In this document: positions 41,460-54,400 of the stretch, piece by piece | Layout: each line of letters opens with the position of its first letter | Position numbering within the stretch: the first letter of the stretch is position 1 | Source of the DNA: Microcebus murinus | Lineage: Eukaryota; Chordata; Mammalia; Primates; Cheirogaleidae | Direction of reading: 5' to 3' | Assembly: GCF_040939455.1 (NCBI RefSeq) | Contig: NC_134108.1 | Coordinates: 50,219,501-50,283,500 of the forward strand | DNA: 64,000 bases | The notes under the pieces: generated by a model | Seen by the model: the letters and a program-made list of their open reading frames with translations, nothing else | The model's database searches: none | Told to the model about the DNA's origin: nothing | Made by a program: the position numbers and the translations under genes

Positions 41460-43289
41460 ATTTTTGGTCCTTTCTTTTTTTGACTATAAGGTAAACCAAT
41501 TTTAAAAAGTGTTTTTTTCACAAGGATATATTTTAAAATTAATATATAATAATGCAGCAATTTAAATTATTAGATGTCATTTTTATTACATGTCACATAC
41601 TCAGTGTTCCTTACATTCCTTATGCATTCAGGTGATTTACTATACATAAGTAATCAAATATATTTAAATCATCTGGGTCTATAAAAAAAGATATTACTTG
41701 TGATAATTTTTTGATTATGTAAATTCAAATGTTAGTTTTTAATATTAAGACTTGTTTCCACATAATTTTTATTCCTTTTTTATGGATTAGCCATTTTATA
41801 AGGGCCATCTTGATTTCCTCTTAGGGAAAAATCCAGTATAACAGCATTTCTTTCATTTCGTAATGAATGGTACAATTAAGATTTAATTAGAAGCGCACTA
41901 GTAAGGGAATTGAAAGCTACTCTGAACCTGTAAATGAAATGTTACACTTTAAAATTGCTCACATGTTGCAACCCACAGTGCATAAAAAGGTACCATACGT
42001 AAACTTAATTTAAGATGGAGCTTTATAAAATAACATGATTGCTTGTTACATTGAACCTCTTCCTTGTCATGTGCCCACCAAAAAAGCTCATTTTATCTAA
42101 AGAAGACTCACAGATGCTTCAAGGAAGAAAAAGAGAATTTTCAGTACATTTGCTTTATAAAGAACATCCTGTACAAGCATTTAAGGATGAGGAAAAGATT
42201 TCACTCTCAATAATGCATGTCCTACCTACTTCTCCTCCCCCTATTACATAGCCTAACAAAGAAACACATTTGGGAAGTGACTTGTCCATCACATATGAAT
42301 TGATTTTGAATAAATATGTAGCTTTGTATTTAAACAATGCTTTTAGAAAAACTAATACTTACTAGCATTTGGGTCTTCATTATTGCTTCTAATTCCATTA
42401 ACTATTTTTCAAATTTGGGTATATCATTTCCAAGACTGAAGTAGAGGGTACATTGAAAGGTGATTTGCAATTATAGGCCTGTCATTTGAATTGGGATTAA
42501 TTACTTTCCAGAAAGGTGGATGGGAATAGCAGTTTAATGTAGAGCTGTGAGCCTTGGTGAGGTAATGGAGAAGAGTTCCAGGCTGCTGAAAATGACCTTT
42601 TGATATCACTTGACTATAGGAAAGAGGAGCAGCTTTGCTTCAAAGTAGATTTCAGATAATTATGTATATAACTGCCTAGGGCTTGAAAGGTTTCTGACAG
42701 CCTGTACTATAAGTAGAGAATTAGTATTTTAGAAATCTTTCCTATCCATTTTGTTCTGATCTGAGTCCAGAGGGTCTAATCTTGGGGAGCAGAGAAATAA
42801 CCAAGGCTTGTGACCATTGTGGAGGAATTGCAGGAACTCCTGAACATCTAAAGTTTTGACATTCACAAAGGATGACCCAGAATTTGTGCTGTAAATGCAG
42901 AACATTTCTGGAAACAACTTATTATCCACAGGTCTCTGTCATTAAGACAATATATTATCCTAATCAGTACAACTTCTAATAATGGGGCAGATGATATTTT
43001 AATATACTTTAAGAGGAAAGTAGATGGATCTTCCAGAGGTAATTATTTTAGAGAGATGGCTAATTATCTCATGTTTAAAGATCTCCAGGAAAGATGACTT
43101 TAGTAACCTTGAGCTTTAAAATTTTCTTTCTACAGTCTTTAGAATATAACCTAAATAACAGTGGCTACATGTAATTTCTCCTAGGATGGCATTCATTTGC
43201 CCCGAATTTAAAACCAAGGATATATGTACATATGTGTATGTGTATTACATTGAACTTCTTCCTTGTCATGTGTCATGTGTGTAAGTGCA
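41460..43289. other. Unique AT-rich intergenic DNA
   Basis: No element recognised over 1.8 kb. Stretches near 41,800-42,060 and 42,420-42,620 have balanced, non-repetitive sequence that could be conserved, but nothing more can be said. Confidence 0.45.
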
Positions 43290-43730
43290 CCCCAAAGGCC
43301 ATTCAGATCACAATGCTAGGCTAGCTAAAGTGAAGCCATTTTGCTTCCAATAAGCTTCTGGCTTGTTCTGTCTTAAAAGTTTAGAATTAACCTGCTGCTT
43401 GCTTACAGAGCTGCCCACAAGATTAGAAAATGACCTTGAGGAAAAACAGATTGAGTCTGGAATAGGCCAACCACAGACTGCTGATGATTAGGTCTACAAG
43501 AGGACCTACCGTTTGCTGATAATCATTGTGCAAGTCATCATGACGTGCTTTGTGCCACCAACCCCCTTGACCTCTTCCCTTTATAAGGAGAGAAAGATGA
43601 GATAGTCTTTGAGAAAATAGTCAATGGACAATAGTCCACCAACTCCTCAGGCTGTTGGCAGTTGAATTAACTACCTTTCTTTCACCAACACTCAGGTTTG
43701 GCCAGCACCTGAGTTCAACAACATGTGTAG
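43290..43730 (+). mobile_element. Probable ERV LTR remnant A
   Basis: LTR-like layout: a TATA-like CTTTATAAGG near 43,580, then 'gatagtctttgagaaaatagtc...agtccaccaactcctcag...ttggcagttgaattaact'. This resembles remnant B at 44,100-44,517 in order and wording. The family is not recognised. Confidence 0.5.
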
Positions 43731-43895
43731 TTATCTATATAACTATATGTGTGTTTGTGTTTATATGTATATATATGTGTGTGTACAAATATGTACACTT
43801 GTGTATATACATATATATAAATATGCAACAGAGGTAAAAGTCTGAAAAGGGGCAATGCAATGTTTTACAAGTTGTCTTTTTAAAACCCTCCATCC

Positions 43896-44080
43896 GGGAG
43901 GGGGGCAGATATATACATACATAATGAGTGAGATGTGCACCATCTGGATGGTCACGCTGGAAACTCAGACTTGGGGGGGGAGGGGGGAAAGGGCATTTAT
44001 TGAAACCTTAAAATTTGTACCCCCATAATATGCCGAAATAAAAAAGAAAGAAAGAAAGACTCTGAAAAAAATAAAAAAAA
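43896..44080 (+). mobile_element. 5'-truncated young L1, 3' UTR only, (GAAA)n tail
   Basis: A 185-bp insert matching the 3' UTR of the 51-kb L1, including the G-run tract at 43,973-43,995, CCGAAATAAAAAAG and a GAAA-rich tail. A perfect 15-bp duplication, TAAAACCCTCCATCC, lies at 43,881-43,895 and 44,081-44,095. Confidence 0.95.
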
Positions 44081-44099
44081 TAAAACCCTCCATCCTTTT

Positions 44100-44512
44100 T
44101 GGGGATTAAAACCCCCACTCCTTCCCTGAAGCCAGTAATCAAAGGGCAGAAAAATGTTCTTTGCTGTTTGTTTTCTAGTATCTTAAACTATAGGAGATGG
44201 CTCAACAGAATTGTCTGGACAAAGGTTGGGAGATTGTTGACACTGAAACCACCAATTATAGTTAAGCAATAGCCCAAAGCCATGGCATATGATGCTGGTC
44301 ACACGGACCTGAGACCAGAGACCAACCATTGAAAACTCCCCCTTTAAAAAGCCCTGTTTTTCTGCTTAAAGACAGGATGGTGGTCTTTGAAACACTAGTC
44401 CACTGCTATCCTCATTTGCTGGCAAATTAATAAACTTCTCTCTCTTTTTCCTTAAACCACTTGTCCTTGCTCTTCATTCTCACTGATTCAGCCTTGGGGA
44501 GAAGTACTGAAC

Positions 44513-44517
<5 letters not shown>
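44100..44517 (+). mobile_element. Probable ERV LTR remnant B
   Basis: 'cctttaaaaagccctg' (TATA-like), 'ggatggtggtctttgaaacactagtccactgctatcctcatttgctggca', AATAAA in 'attaataaacttctctctc', and a U5-like end. It resembles a gammaretroviral-type LTR and shares its order with remnant A. No coding region. Confidence 0.6.
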
Positions 44518-44557
<40 letters not shown>

Positions 44558-44590
44558 TTTTTTAATATATATATTTTTTCATATATATAG
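44518..44590. repeat. (TA)n/(CA)n microsatellite
   Basis: About 14 TA units then CACACA and further TA runs. Confidence 0.9.
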
Positions 44591-44599
44591 TAAACTAGA

Positions 44600-44906
44600 G
44601 GCCAGGCCAGGGTGGCACTCTGGGAGGCCAAGGCGGGTGGATTGCTCAAGGTCAGGAGTTCAAAACCAGCTTGAGCAAGAGCAAGACCCTGTCTCTACTA
44701 TAAATAGAAAGAAATTATTTGGCCAACTAATATATATAGAAAAAATTAGCCAGGCCTGTTGGCCCATGCCTGTAGTCCCAGCTACTTGGGAGGCTGAGGC
44801 AGGAGGATCACTTGAGCCCAGGAGTTTGAGGTTGCTGTGAGCTAAGTTGGCGCCACAGCATTCTAGCCCAGGCAACAAAAGAGAGACTCTGTCTCAAAAA
44901 AAAAAA
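44600..44906 (+). mobile_element. Alu, young strepsirrhine type, internal 5' deletion
   Basis: Expanded linker present. About 20 bp of the usual left-arm start (ctcacgcctgtaatcc region) are missing between 'ggccagg' and 'gcactctgggagg'. Confidence 0.95.
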
Positions 44907-44960
44907 GAAAGGAATAACAGATTTGCTGTCCTGAGTTGATATTATTTCATTCTAAAGTAG

Positions 44961-45334
<374 letters not shown>

Positions 45335-45345
45335 TCACAGCTTTG

Positions 45346-47330
45346 TATCAGGTAAATTGATTATTTCCTTTAGACTTTAGGAAATATTGGAAATAGCTTA
45401 TGAGTCTCCCGTTCTCCCTCATGGATCCTTAGTTGTCTAGGGATCTCAGGCTGAAACCCACTGGTTTATAGAATGGAAACAACTGAGTCACTGCTCGCAC
45501 ATTATAGTCATTTTAGGCACTATGATAATTGAGTTGAATCTCTGCAAAGCTGATCTGGATAATCAACATATATTTGCATTTGAAGATGCATCAAAATCCA
45601 AGAATAAGTTTGCCACAATAAATTAAGTCTCTTTGTGTAAGGATGGCCCAAATTATGAACTATATTTTATAAAAACATACACATGGTATGAATTGAAGGG
45701 GCCCAAGAAGGCCCAGTTGCCTCAGCATTCCTCTCTTTACCAAGCCTACCTTAATATAATACCTCCCATTGCCTTTTCCCCAGCATGGTCTCCAGAGGGG
45801 CACTGTTTAGGATAGATTTTCTGCTAAGAGGAAGAAAGGGGCCCTGCAGTGGACATCCATTAGGTTTGGCACTCAGTTCACCTTTTCTACCAACTTCTCT
45901 CTTCCTCCCTCATCCACATGTTGGCCTCTAAGCAGCCATGGTTATACAGTATGACCCCTAACCTTTATCCTGGCTACCATTTGTGCTGAACAGAGACTCC
46001 TTAGAAAATTTGGAATTGGGAATAAGAGATCTGGTTTGTCTGGACTAAAATCTTTAATGCAGGACATATAAAAATGGAGTCTGTGCAGCCATATTTCTAC
46101 CACAAAGACCAGAGAAAATTAAAGAGACACATAGAGTAGAAGAAGGACAGAGAGAGTATTTGGTGTGTAGCTCCAGTCCCCTCCTGAGACATGGCCTTGG
46201 TTTCATCTTTGTATTTCCCACTTTTTGCTTACGGTAACTTGAGTTGGTTTCTTCTTACAACCAAGAGACCAAACACATAGGCTGTCTGGATAAAAGTCTC
46301 CTGGTAGGTTCCAGAGTCACATTATTGCCTCTACCAGATCAGCCAGTAGTTATCCTCAAATGCACCAGAGAATCCAGTCCCTAAAGACATAGGAATGTAA
46401 GCAAGGGACCCCAGGAGAGTCAAAATGAGATCTTGGCTTATGTCTGACTAGTTTAAGATTTACATGTAAGTATAGATGTATACATATTTCTTTGCTGTAA
46501 AACCAAATAATTAGTTTAAATAGATGTCATAGTTTTTAAAATGTCAGCAGACTAATAAAAAGGAATTGATAGGCAACCATTTCTCCCCCATGTTATTCAG
46601 AGCAGCAGAATTGTTTTTTGAGGGATAATTTATTTCTCTATTTTTTTGGGAGAAAAAAATGACCCTGTCAATACTTTTATCATTCAAATACATAAAGCAT
46701 AGTTTTCCATTCTTCATAAAGAACTGGGATGGACCCAGCTGGAAAGAACTGGGTAATTAAAATATCAATTAGAACAGAGGAGATTAAATGACTTTATTTG
46801 AATAGAGCAATTTGGCAGAATTAGAATTGAAAAGAAAATAAAATAGCTTATAAAAGAAGTAAACATTTTAACACTGGCCCTGTCTTCAAGTAAGCATAGT
46901 ATAAGGATAATAACAAGTGGTACTTGCTCCAAATGTTGCCATAGGTAAATTCAAGAGCATCTACTTCTCTGAGACATAGACATTCAAATCATACACTTCA
47001 TCTTGTCTGTAACATTTGCTTCTTACTGCTTCTGTTGTGTATCTAGTGAATATGGAATATGACTTATTTACAAAGAATATTTAAAATTTGATATTTATCT
47101 TTTAAAAGCATACTGTATAGAAATAGCATCTTGTTGATTTCTCTAGCAATCTATATAATTAGAAATTATATAGAAATTAAATGGGTAGCAAACAATAAAT
47201 AATAAAATATACTTTGAAACTGTCAAGAGAGACATAAAATCCATATGTGGTTATTAATAAGCATTGAACAATTAAGAAGATTTTAAATAGTGCAATCACT
47301 TTTCTATTTATAATTAAGGTATCTTTATGG
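45346..47330. other. Intergenic, no recognised feature
   Basis: Unique or too-decayed sequence, strongly AT-rich after 46,450. No gene signals. Confidence 0.45.
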
Positions 47331-47334
47331 ATTT

Positions 47335-47870
47335 AGGCAGGGTTCTCCAGAGATACAGAACCAATAGGAGATATAAATAGATAGATGAGATTTATTATAA
47401 GAAATTGGCTAATGTGATTATGGACACTGAGAAATCTAAAGATCTGCCATCAGCAAGCTGGAGACCCAGGAGAGCCAGTGTGTAGTTCTAGCCCAAGTCC
47501 TAACGCCCGAGAATGGTGACAGCTGAAGATGCAAGTTCCAGTCTGAAAGCCAGCAGGTTGGAGATCAAAAAGAGTCAATGTTTCAGTTCTGGTCCTAAGG
47601 CTGGAAAAAATCTGAAGTCCAGCTCAAGCAGTCAGGCAGGAAGAGTTTCCCTCTTTTTCAGCCTTTTGGATCTATTCAGGTCTTCAAAGGATTGGCTGAG
47701 ACCGACCCACATCAAGAAGGGCAATCTGGTTTACTCAGTCTACCAATTCAAATGGTAATTAATCCAGAAACACTTTCACAGATAAGCCTTGAATAATGTT
47801 TGAACGAATAAATTAACCATCATAAGTCTACTCCTTGTTAACTTGGCACCTAAATGTATCTCCAAATAAA
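47335..47870 (-). mobile_element. MLT2-type LTR of ERVL
   Basis: On the - strand this is an ERVL LTR: 'ggttctccagagatacagaaccaatagg', 'agcaagctggagacccaggagagcc', 'gatctattcaggtcttcaaaggattgg' and 'caattcaaatggtaattaatccagaaacac'. It lies in the right place to be the 3' LTR of the ERVL interior at 48.8-49.5 kb. Confidence 0.8.
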
Positions 47871-47882
47871 GATAGTAATGAG

Positions 47883-48208
47883 GCCAGGCGCGGTGGCTCA
47901 TGCCTGCAATCCTAGCACTCTGGGAGGCCAAGGCAGGCAGATTGCTTGAGGTCAGGAGTTCGAAACCAGCCTGAACAAGAGCGAGACCCAGTCTCTACTA
48001 TAAATAGAAAGAAATTAATTGGCCAACTAATATATATAGAAAAAATCAGCCGGGCATGGTGGCGCATGCCTGTAGTCCCAGCTACTTGGGAGACTGAGGC
48101 AGCAGGATTACTTGAGCCCAGGAGTTTGAGGTTGCTGTGAGCTAGGCTGACGCCACAGCACTCTAGCCTGAGCAACAGAGTGAGACTCTGTCTCAAAAAA
48201 AAAAAAAA
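47883..48208 (+). mobile_element. Alu, young strepsirrhine type
   Basis: Complete dimer with expanded linker, flanked by GATAGTAATGAG and GATAATAATGAG (one mismatch). Confidence 0.97.
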
Positions 48209-48403
48209 GATAATAATGAGATCATAATTCCACCCAATACAACTATCTTCATATAACTGAAAATGCACTAACCCCTATTCCAGAAGAGGAGATAAAGTCC
48301 TTGAGTGATGTTCACTCTTCTCTTGATATCCCATAACTTAAATACTATCATGTATTAATAAAATTAACAATACTTAAATGCTAAATATTATAAAGACAAT
48401 ATA

Positions 48404-48735
<332 letters not shown>

Positions 48736-48849
48736 AAAGACAATATATTTTATGTTATAGGAGAATAGAGAAGGAAGAAAATAAAATATTTCGTATATGT
48801 ATACCCATATGTATTCATAACAAAATAAGGAGGAATACTCATAAAAATT

Positions 48850-49530
48850 ATAGTCGTTATTTTTGTAACTGGTCACATGGTCATAGCTAGTATTTATCCC
48901 ACTACCCATTCTGTATTCCCTTTGCCTTCAGCAAGCCCCTCAGCTCATTGTGGTTCTTTACGTGGTGGAGCGACCCAAACCTTCATTCCTGAAGGGTGGT
49001 TGTAGTTTTCCATTGACCTTGATCACAGGGCATACTAATACTAAGAAATGCCCTAAGGAATCTCCTGTATTTTAGACATACTCTTCCTTATCTCCATTGT
49101 GGAGTAGCAGTTCGATTTCCCCTTAGTAGTCGGGATCAATCACCCCAACCAGCACAGTAACTTCCTTCTTTGCTGGTTGATTTAGAGGCATGAGGAGCCC
49201 ACAGAGGCCAGGTGGCAGTCTTAACTTCCAGTTCAACGAAATCATTGTAGTATCTCCTGGTGGAAGCATTTCTCCTTTTAGGACTAAGACCTCTAGGCTA
49301 GCAGAGCTTAAGGTATTGGGAACAGAAGCAAAAACTTTGCTGTTGGGTCACTAGAGTAAAAGTGAGTCGTGCCACTCTCATTTCTACTCTTGAATCCTGG
49401 TTATCAGAGAAATAGTACCATACATTAGGTATCTAATTAACAATAGAGTTTCCTGTTATATTAGGAAATGGATTCAGTGATCAGACTTTGGTCAGTGATA
49501 ATGTATATTGCTAAAACATATATTAATGTA
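48850..49530 (-). mobile_element. ERVL internal remnant
   Basis: Antisense text such as 'ctggtcacatggtcatagctagtatttat', 'cccattctgtattccctttgccttcagcaagcccctca' and 'tggttgatttagaggcatgaggagcccacagaggccaggtgg' is like the 3' part of ERVL pol. The frame is riddled with stops. Orientation and order agree with the LTR at 47.3 kb. It is an old, inert retrovirus-derived copy. Confidence 0.55.
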
Positions 49531-49618
49531 TATTTTCATTCACTTCTTTATTGAGCAAATATTTATTAAAAACAGATTGATACAAAATCAAAGCTCTAAT
49601 AAGATTCATCTATGATTA

Positions 49619-49958
<340 letters not shown>

Positions 49959-49959
49959 G

Positions 49960-51206
49960 ACGGAGATAGAGGAAGCTGAACGATCTCTACCATAAGTAGG
50001 ATCTTTACTATAAGGTTTAGCATGCAAATAAAAGGAGATCAAAACTAGAACCAGAGAAAATCAGCAAAAAGATATGTATTTGGGTGACTAGGTTTTGCTG
50101 TGGTAACAAACAACCCTCTTCCAAGGGAGACAACCCAAAAGTCCAATCATGTCATAATGTAAAGCTCAAAGTGCAGAGACTTGGGTGATGTGTGGGATGG
50201 TCTCTATAACAGGTTCAAATGTGGCTCCTCTTGATCCAGAGACTTATGAGCTGAAGGCTGTTATCTCTCATACACCAACATACATGGTGGGACAGGATCA
50301 GCATAACCTCAGAAAGGGGAAGATCAGAGACACACAGCAGACATCAGCCCACTGCAAAATGTAATAATACAGTGGTTTTGAACTATTTTTCTCCCAGTGG
50401 AACCCTTTAAAAAATATCTTATGTGAAATTCTAACCCTTAAAGATCAAAGTGAATTGCTCTGCTTAGGAACTGGAATGCTACCTAATCTCCTGTTACCCT
50501 CAAACTAGGACTCCTTGTGAGGAAGCTCCATGATTTTTTTTCTTTCCATGAAACAAGGTCTCACTTTGTTATCCAGGATGGAGTGCAGTGGTATGATCAC
50601 ATCTCGGGCAATCCTCCTGCCTTGGCCTTTCAAAGTGCTGGGATTACAGGTGTAAGCCACCATGTCTGGCTTCTCCATGAAATTTTGAGAGGCCATGAAG
50701 CGTAGCAGAAGTTGAGTTCATCAAGGATAGCCAGGTTGTATCAGGGCAAAGAGGCTAAAGGACTGTTTATAGAAGACACTGAGGAAAACAGAGATTACAG
50801 ATGATAGATCATGAGTTCTAAAGGACACAGTGGAATGAATGCTTTGGGAATGAGGGAAGGCAATGGAAACTTGAACAGGTGAGGAGACATGTATGGTGGT
50901 GTGGTACTCTCTCCTTTCATTGTACTGCCCTAGGCAATGCCCCACCAGTTTTAAGTCCAACCATAATGCTGCTCTATGTTTTCACCTGAACAACTAGACA
51001 TTGCTGAAGAGAACACATAATTAGGCCTACTGGTCAGACCTTAAACCTGTGTCCACAAATCTCAAATAGGTACTCAACATTACCTTGCAATCTTATTACA
51101 TTTACCTAATAAGTTCAGTATTTCATTATCCAGAATAATTATTTCTTACCTTCTTTTCAAGCTTCAAATTTCTTATACTCCACCTTTCTCTAAGTGAAAT
51201 AATCTT
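49960..51206. other. Intergenic with an Alu monomer
   Basis: Mostly unrecognised sequence. About 50,080-50,390 reads like a decayed LTR or old repeat ('tttgctgtggtaacaaacaaccc') of uncertain family. Confidence 0.4.
50534..50672 (-). mobile_element. Alu fragment, internally deleted
   Basis: Antisense left and right ends joined with the middle missing, flanked by CTCCATGA at 50,526-50,533 and 50,673-50,680. Confidence 0.8.
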
Positions 51207-51221
51207 TCAATAAATATTTAT
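51207..51221. repeat. L1 target-site duplication, left copy
   Basis: TCAATAAATATTTAT, identical to the copy at 57,732-57,746 on the other side of the L1. Confidence 0.92.
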
Positions 51222-51453
51222 ATATATATATATATATTTTTATTTCGGCATATTATGGGGGTACAGATTTTAAGGTTTCAATAAATGCCCATTTCCCCCC
51301 CTCCCCCCAAAAGTCTGAGTCTCCATCATGACCATCCCCCAGATGGTGCACATCTCACTCATTATGTATGTATATACCCGCCCCCCTCTCCCCTCCCAGC
51401 TGCCCAATACCCTATTACTGTAGTACCTATGTGTCCGCTTAGGTGCTGCTCAG
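51222..51453 (-). other. L1 3' UTR with G-rich tract and A/TA tail
   Basis: Read on the - strand, the 3' UTR contains G6-A-G7 close to a GGG (51,287-51,308), the potential G-quadruplex known from L1 3' UTRs. It ends in CCGAAATAAAAA followed by a (TA)n tail that abuts the target-site duplication. Confidence 0.85.
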
Positions 51454-54400
51454 TTAATACCAGTTTGCTGGTGAGTATATGTGGTGCTTGTTTTTCCATT
51501 CTTGGGATACTTCACTTAGTAGTATGGGTTCCAGCTCTAACCAGGAAAATATAAGATGTGCTATATCACCATTGTTTCTTAGAGCTGAATAGTACTCCAT
51601 GGTATACATATACCACATTTTATTAATCCATTCTTGGATTGATGGGCACTTGGACTGTTTCCACAGCCTTGCAATTATGAATTGTGCTGCTATAAACATT
51701 CGAGTGCAGGTGTCTTTTTTATAGAGTGTCATTGCATCATTTGGGTAGATGCCCAGCAATGGGATTGCTGGATCAAATGGTAGATTCACTTGTATCGCTT
51801 TAAGGTATCTCCATATTGCTTTCCACAGAGGTTGAACTAGTTTGCAGTCCCACCAGCAGTGTAGGAGTGTTCCTCTCTCTCCGCAACCACGCCAGCATTT
51901 ATTGTTTGGAGATTTTTTGATAAAGGCCATTCTCACTGGGGTTAAGTTATATCTCATTGTGGTTTTGATTTGCATTTCCTTGATGATTAGAGATGTTGAG
52001 CATATCTTCATTTGTTTGTTGGCCATTCTTCTGTCTTCTTTAGAAAAATTTCTGTTCAAGTCTTTTGCCCACTTTTTAATGGGGTTATTATATTTTTTCT
52101 TCCTGATTTTCGTGAGTTCTAAGTATATTCTAGTTATCAGTCCCTTATCGGATGCATAGGATGCAAAAATTTTCTCCCATTCTGTAGGTTGTCTGTTTAC
52201 TTTCATGACTATTTCTTTGGCTGTGCAGAAGCTTTGTAGTTTGATCATGTCCCATTTATTTATTTTTGTTGCTGCTGTGATTGCCTTTGGGGACTTCTTC
52301 ATAAACTCTTTGCCCAGGCCGATGTCTAGGAGAGTGTTTCCAACTTTTTCCTCTAGAGTTCTAATAGTTTCATACCTTAGGTTTAAGTCTGTTATCCAGC
52401 GTGAGTTGGTTTTTGTGAGAGGTGAAAGGTGTGGGTCCTGTTTTAGCCTTCTACAGGTGGCTATCCAGTTTTCCCAGCACCATTTATTGAAGAGGGATTC
52501 TTTTCCCCAGCGTATGTTTTTGTCTGCTTTGTCAAAGATTAGATGGCTATATGAGGATGGTTTTATATCAGGATTCTCACATCTGTTCCACTGGTCAATA
52601 TTCCTATTTTTGTGCCAATACCATATTGTTTTAATTACTACAGCTTTGTAGTATAGTTTGATATCTGGCATATTAATGCCTCCCATTTTGTTTTTGTTGT
52701 CTAGAATTGCTCTTGATATTCGGGGTCTTCTTTGGTTCCATACAAAGTGTAAAATTATTTTTCCTATATCTGTGAAGAATGCTGATGGGATTTTAATAGG
52801 TATTGCATTGAATCTGTAGATCAGTTTGGGTAGTATAGACACTTTGATGATATTGAGTCTGCCGATCCACGAGCATGGTATGGATTTCCATCTGTTTACA
52901 TCCTCTGCTATTTCCTTCCTCAGTGTTTCATAGTTCTCCCTGTAGAGGTCTTTTACGTCCTTGGTTAAGTATATTCCTAGGTACTTTAATTTCTTTGTTG
53001 CTATTGTGAAGGGAATTGAGTCTTTGATTTGGTTCTCAATTAGATTGTTGTTGGCGTATATGAATGCCTCTGATTTCTGTGTATTGATTTTGTATCCTGA
53101 GACTTTACTAAATTCATTGATCAGTTCCAGGAGTTTCTTGGTTGAATCCTTGGGGTTTTCTAGATACAATATCATATCATCAGCAAACAGTGAAAGTTTG
53201 ATCTCTTCTGCCTGTATTTGGATACCTTTGATTCCATTTTCCTGTCTGATTGCTGTAGCCAAGACTTCCAGCACTATGTTGAACAGAAGTGGAGATAGTG
53301 GGCAGCCTTGTCTGGTTCCAGTTCTAAGTGGGAATGATTTCAATTTTTCCCCATTCAGTATGATGTTGGCTATGGGTCTGTCATATATGGCTTGTATCAT
53401 TTTTAGGTATGTCCCTCCTATGCCTATTTTCTTAAGTGTTTGTATCATGAAAGGGTGTTGAATTTTGTCAAAAGCCTTTTCTGCATCTATTGAAAGAATC
53501 ATGTGGTCTTTGTTTTTGCTTCTGTTTATGTGGTGAATTGCATTTATAGATTTACGTATGTTGAACCATCCCTGCATCCCTGGGATGAAGCCCACTTGGT
53601 CGTGGTGGATTATTTTTTTGATAAGTGTCTGGATTCGGTTAGCTAAGATTTTGTTGAAAATTTTTGCATCTATATTCATTAGGGATATTGGTCTGTAGTT
53701 TTCTTTTTTTGTTGCATCCTTTCCTAGTTTTGGTATCAGAGTAATATTCGCTTCATAAAAGGTGTCGGGGAGGTTTCCGTTCTTCTCGATGTTGTGGAAT
53801 AGTTTCTGCAAGATAGGTACTAGTTCTTCTTTGTAAGTATGGTAAAATTCAGGTGTGAAGCCATCTGGACCGGGACTTTTCTTTTTAGGGAGATTTTTAA
53901 TTGCTGTTTCTATTTCAGCTGTTGAGATTGGTCTGTTCAGGGAATCTATTTCTTCCTGGTTGAGCCTAGGGAGGCTGTGTGTTTCTAGAAATTTGTCCAT
54001 TTCCTCCACATTTTCTAGTTTGTGTGCATAAAGATTTTTGTAGTATTCATAAATTGTATCTTGTATCTCTTTGGGATCAGTTGTGATATCTCCTTTTTTA
54101 TTCCTGATGGAGCTTATTAGAGATTTCTCTTTTCTGCTTTTCGTTAGCTTAGCCAATGGTGTGTCAATTTTATTTATTTTTTCAAAGAACCAACTTTTTG
54201 TTTTATTAATCTCCTGAATAGCTTCCCTGTTTTCAATTTCGTTTAGTTCTGATTTGATCTTGTTGATTTCACTTCTTCTGCTGGGTTTGGGGTTGGTCTG
54301 TTCTTCTTTTTCCAGCTCTTTGAGTCGTTTCATTAGATTGTCTATTTGTGATCTTCTTGTCTTTTGGTTATAGGCATTTAAGGAGATAAACTTTCCTCTC

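Noticed and set aside
51842..53461. Plus-strand frames of 105-166 codons inside the L1
   Set aside because: They are reverse-frame shadows of ORF2.
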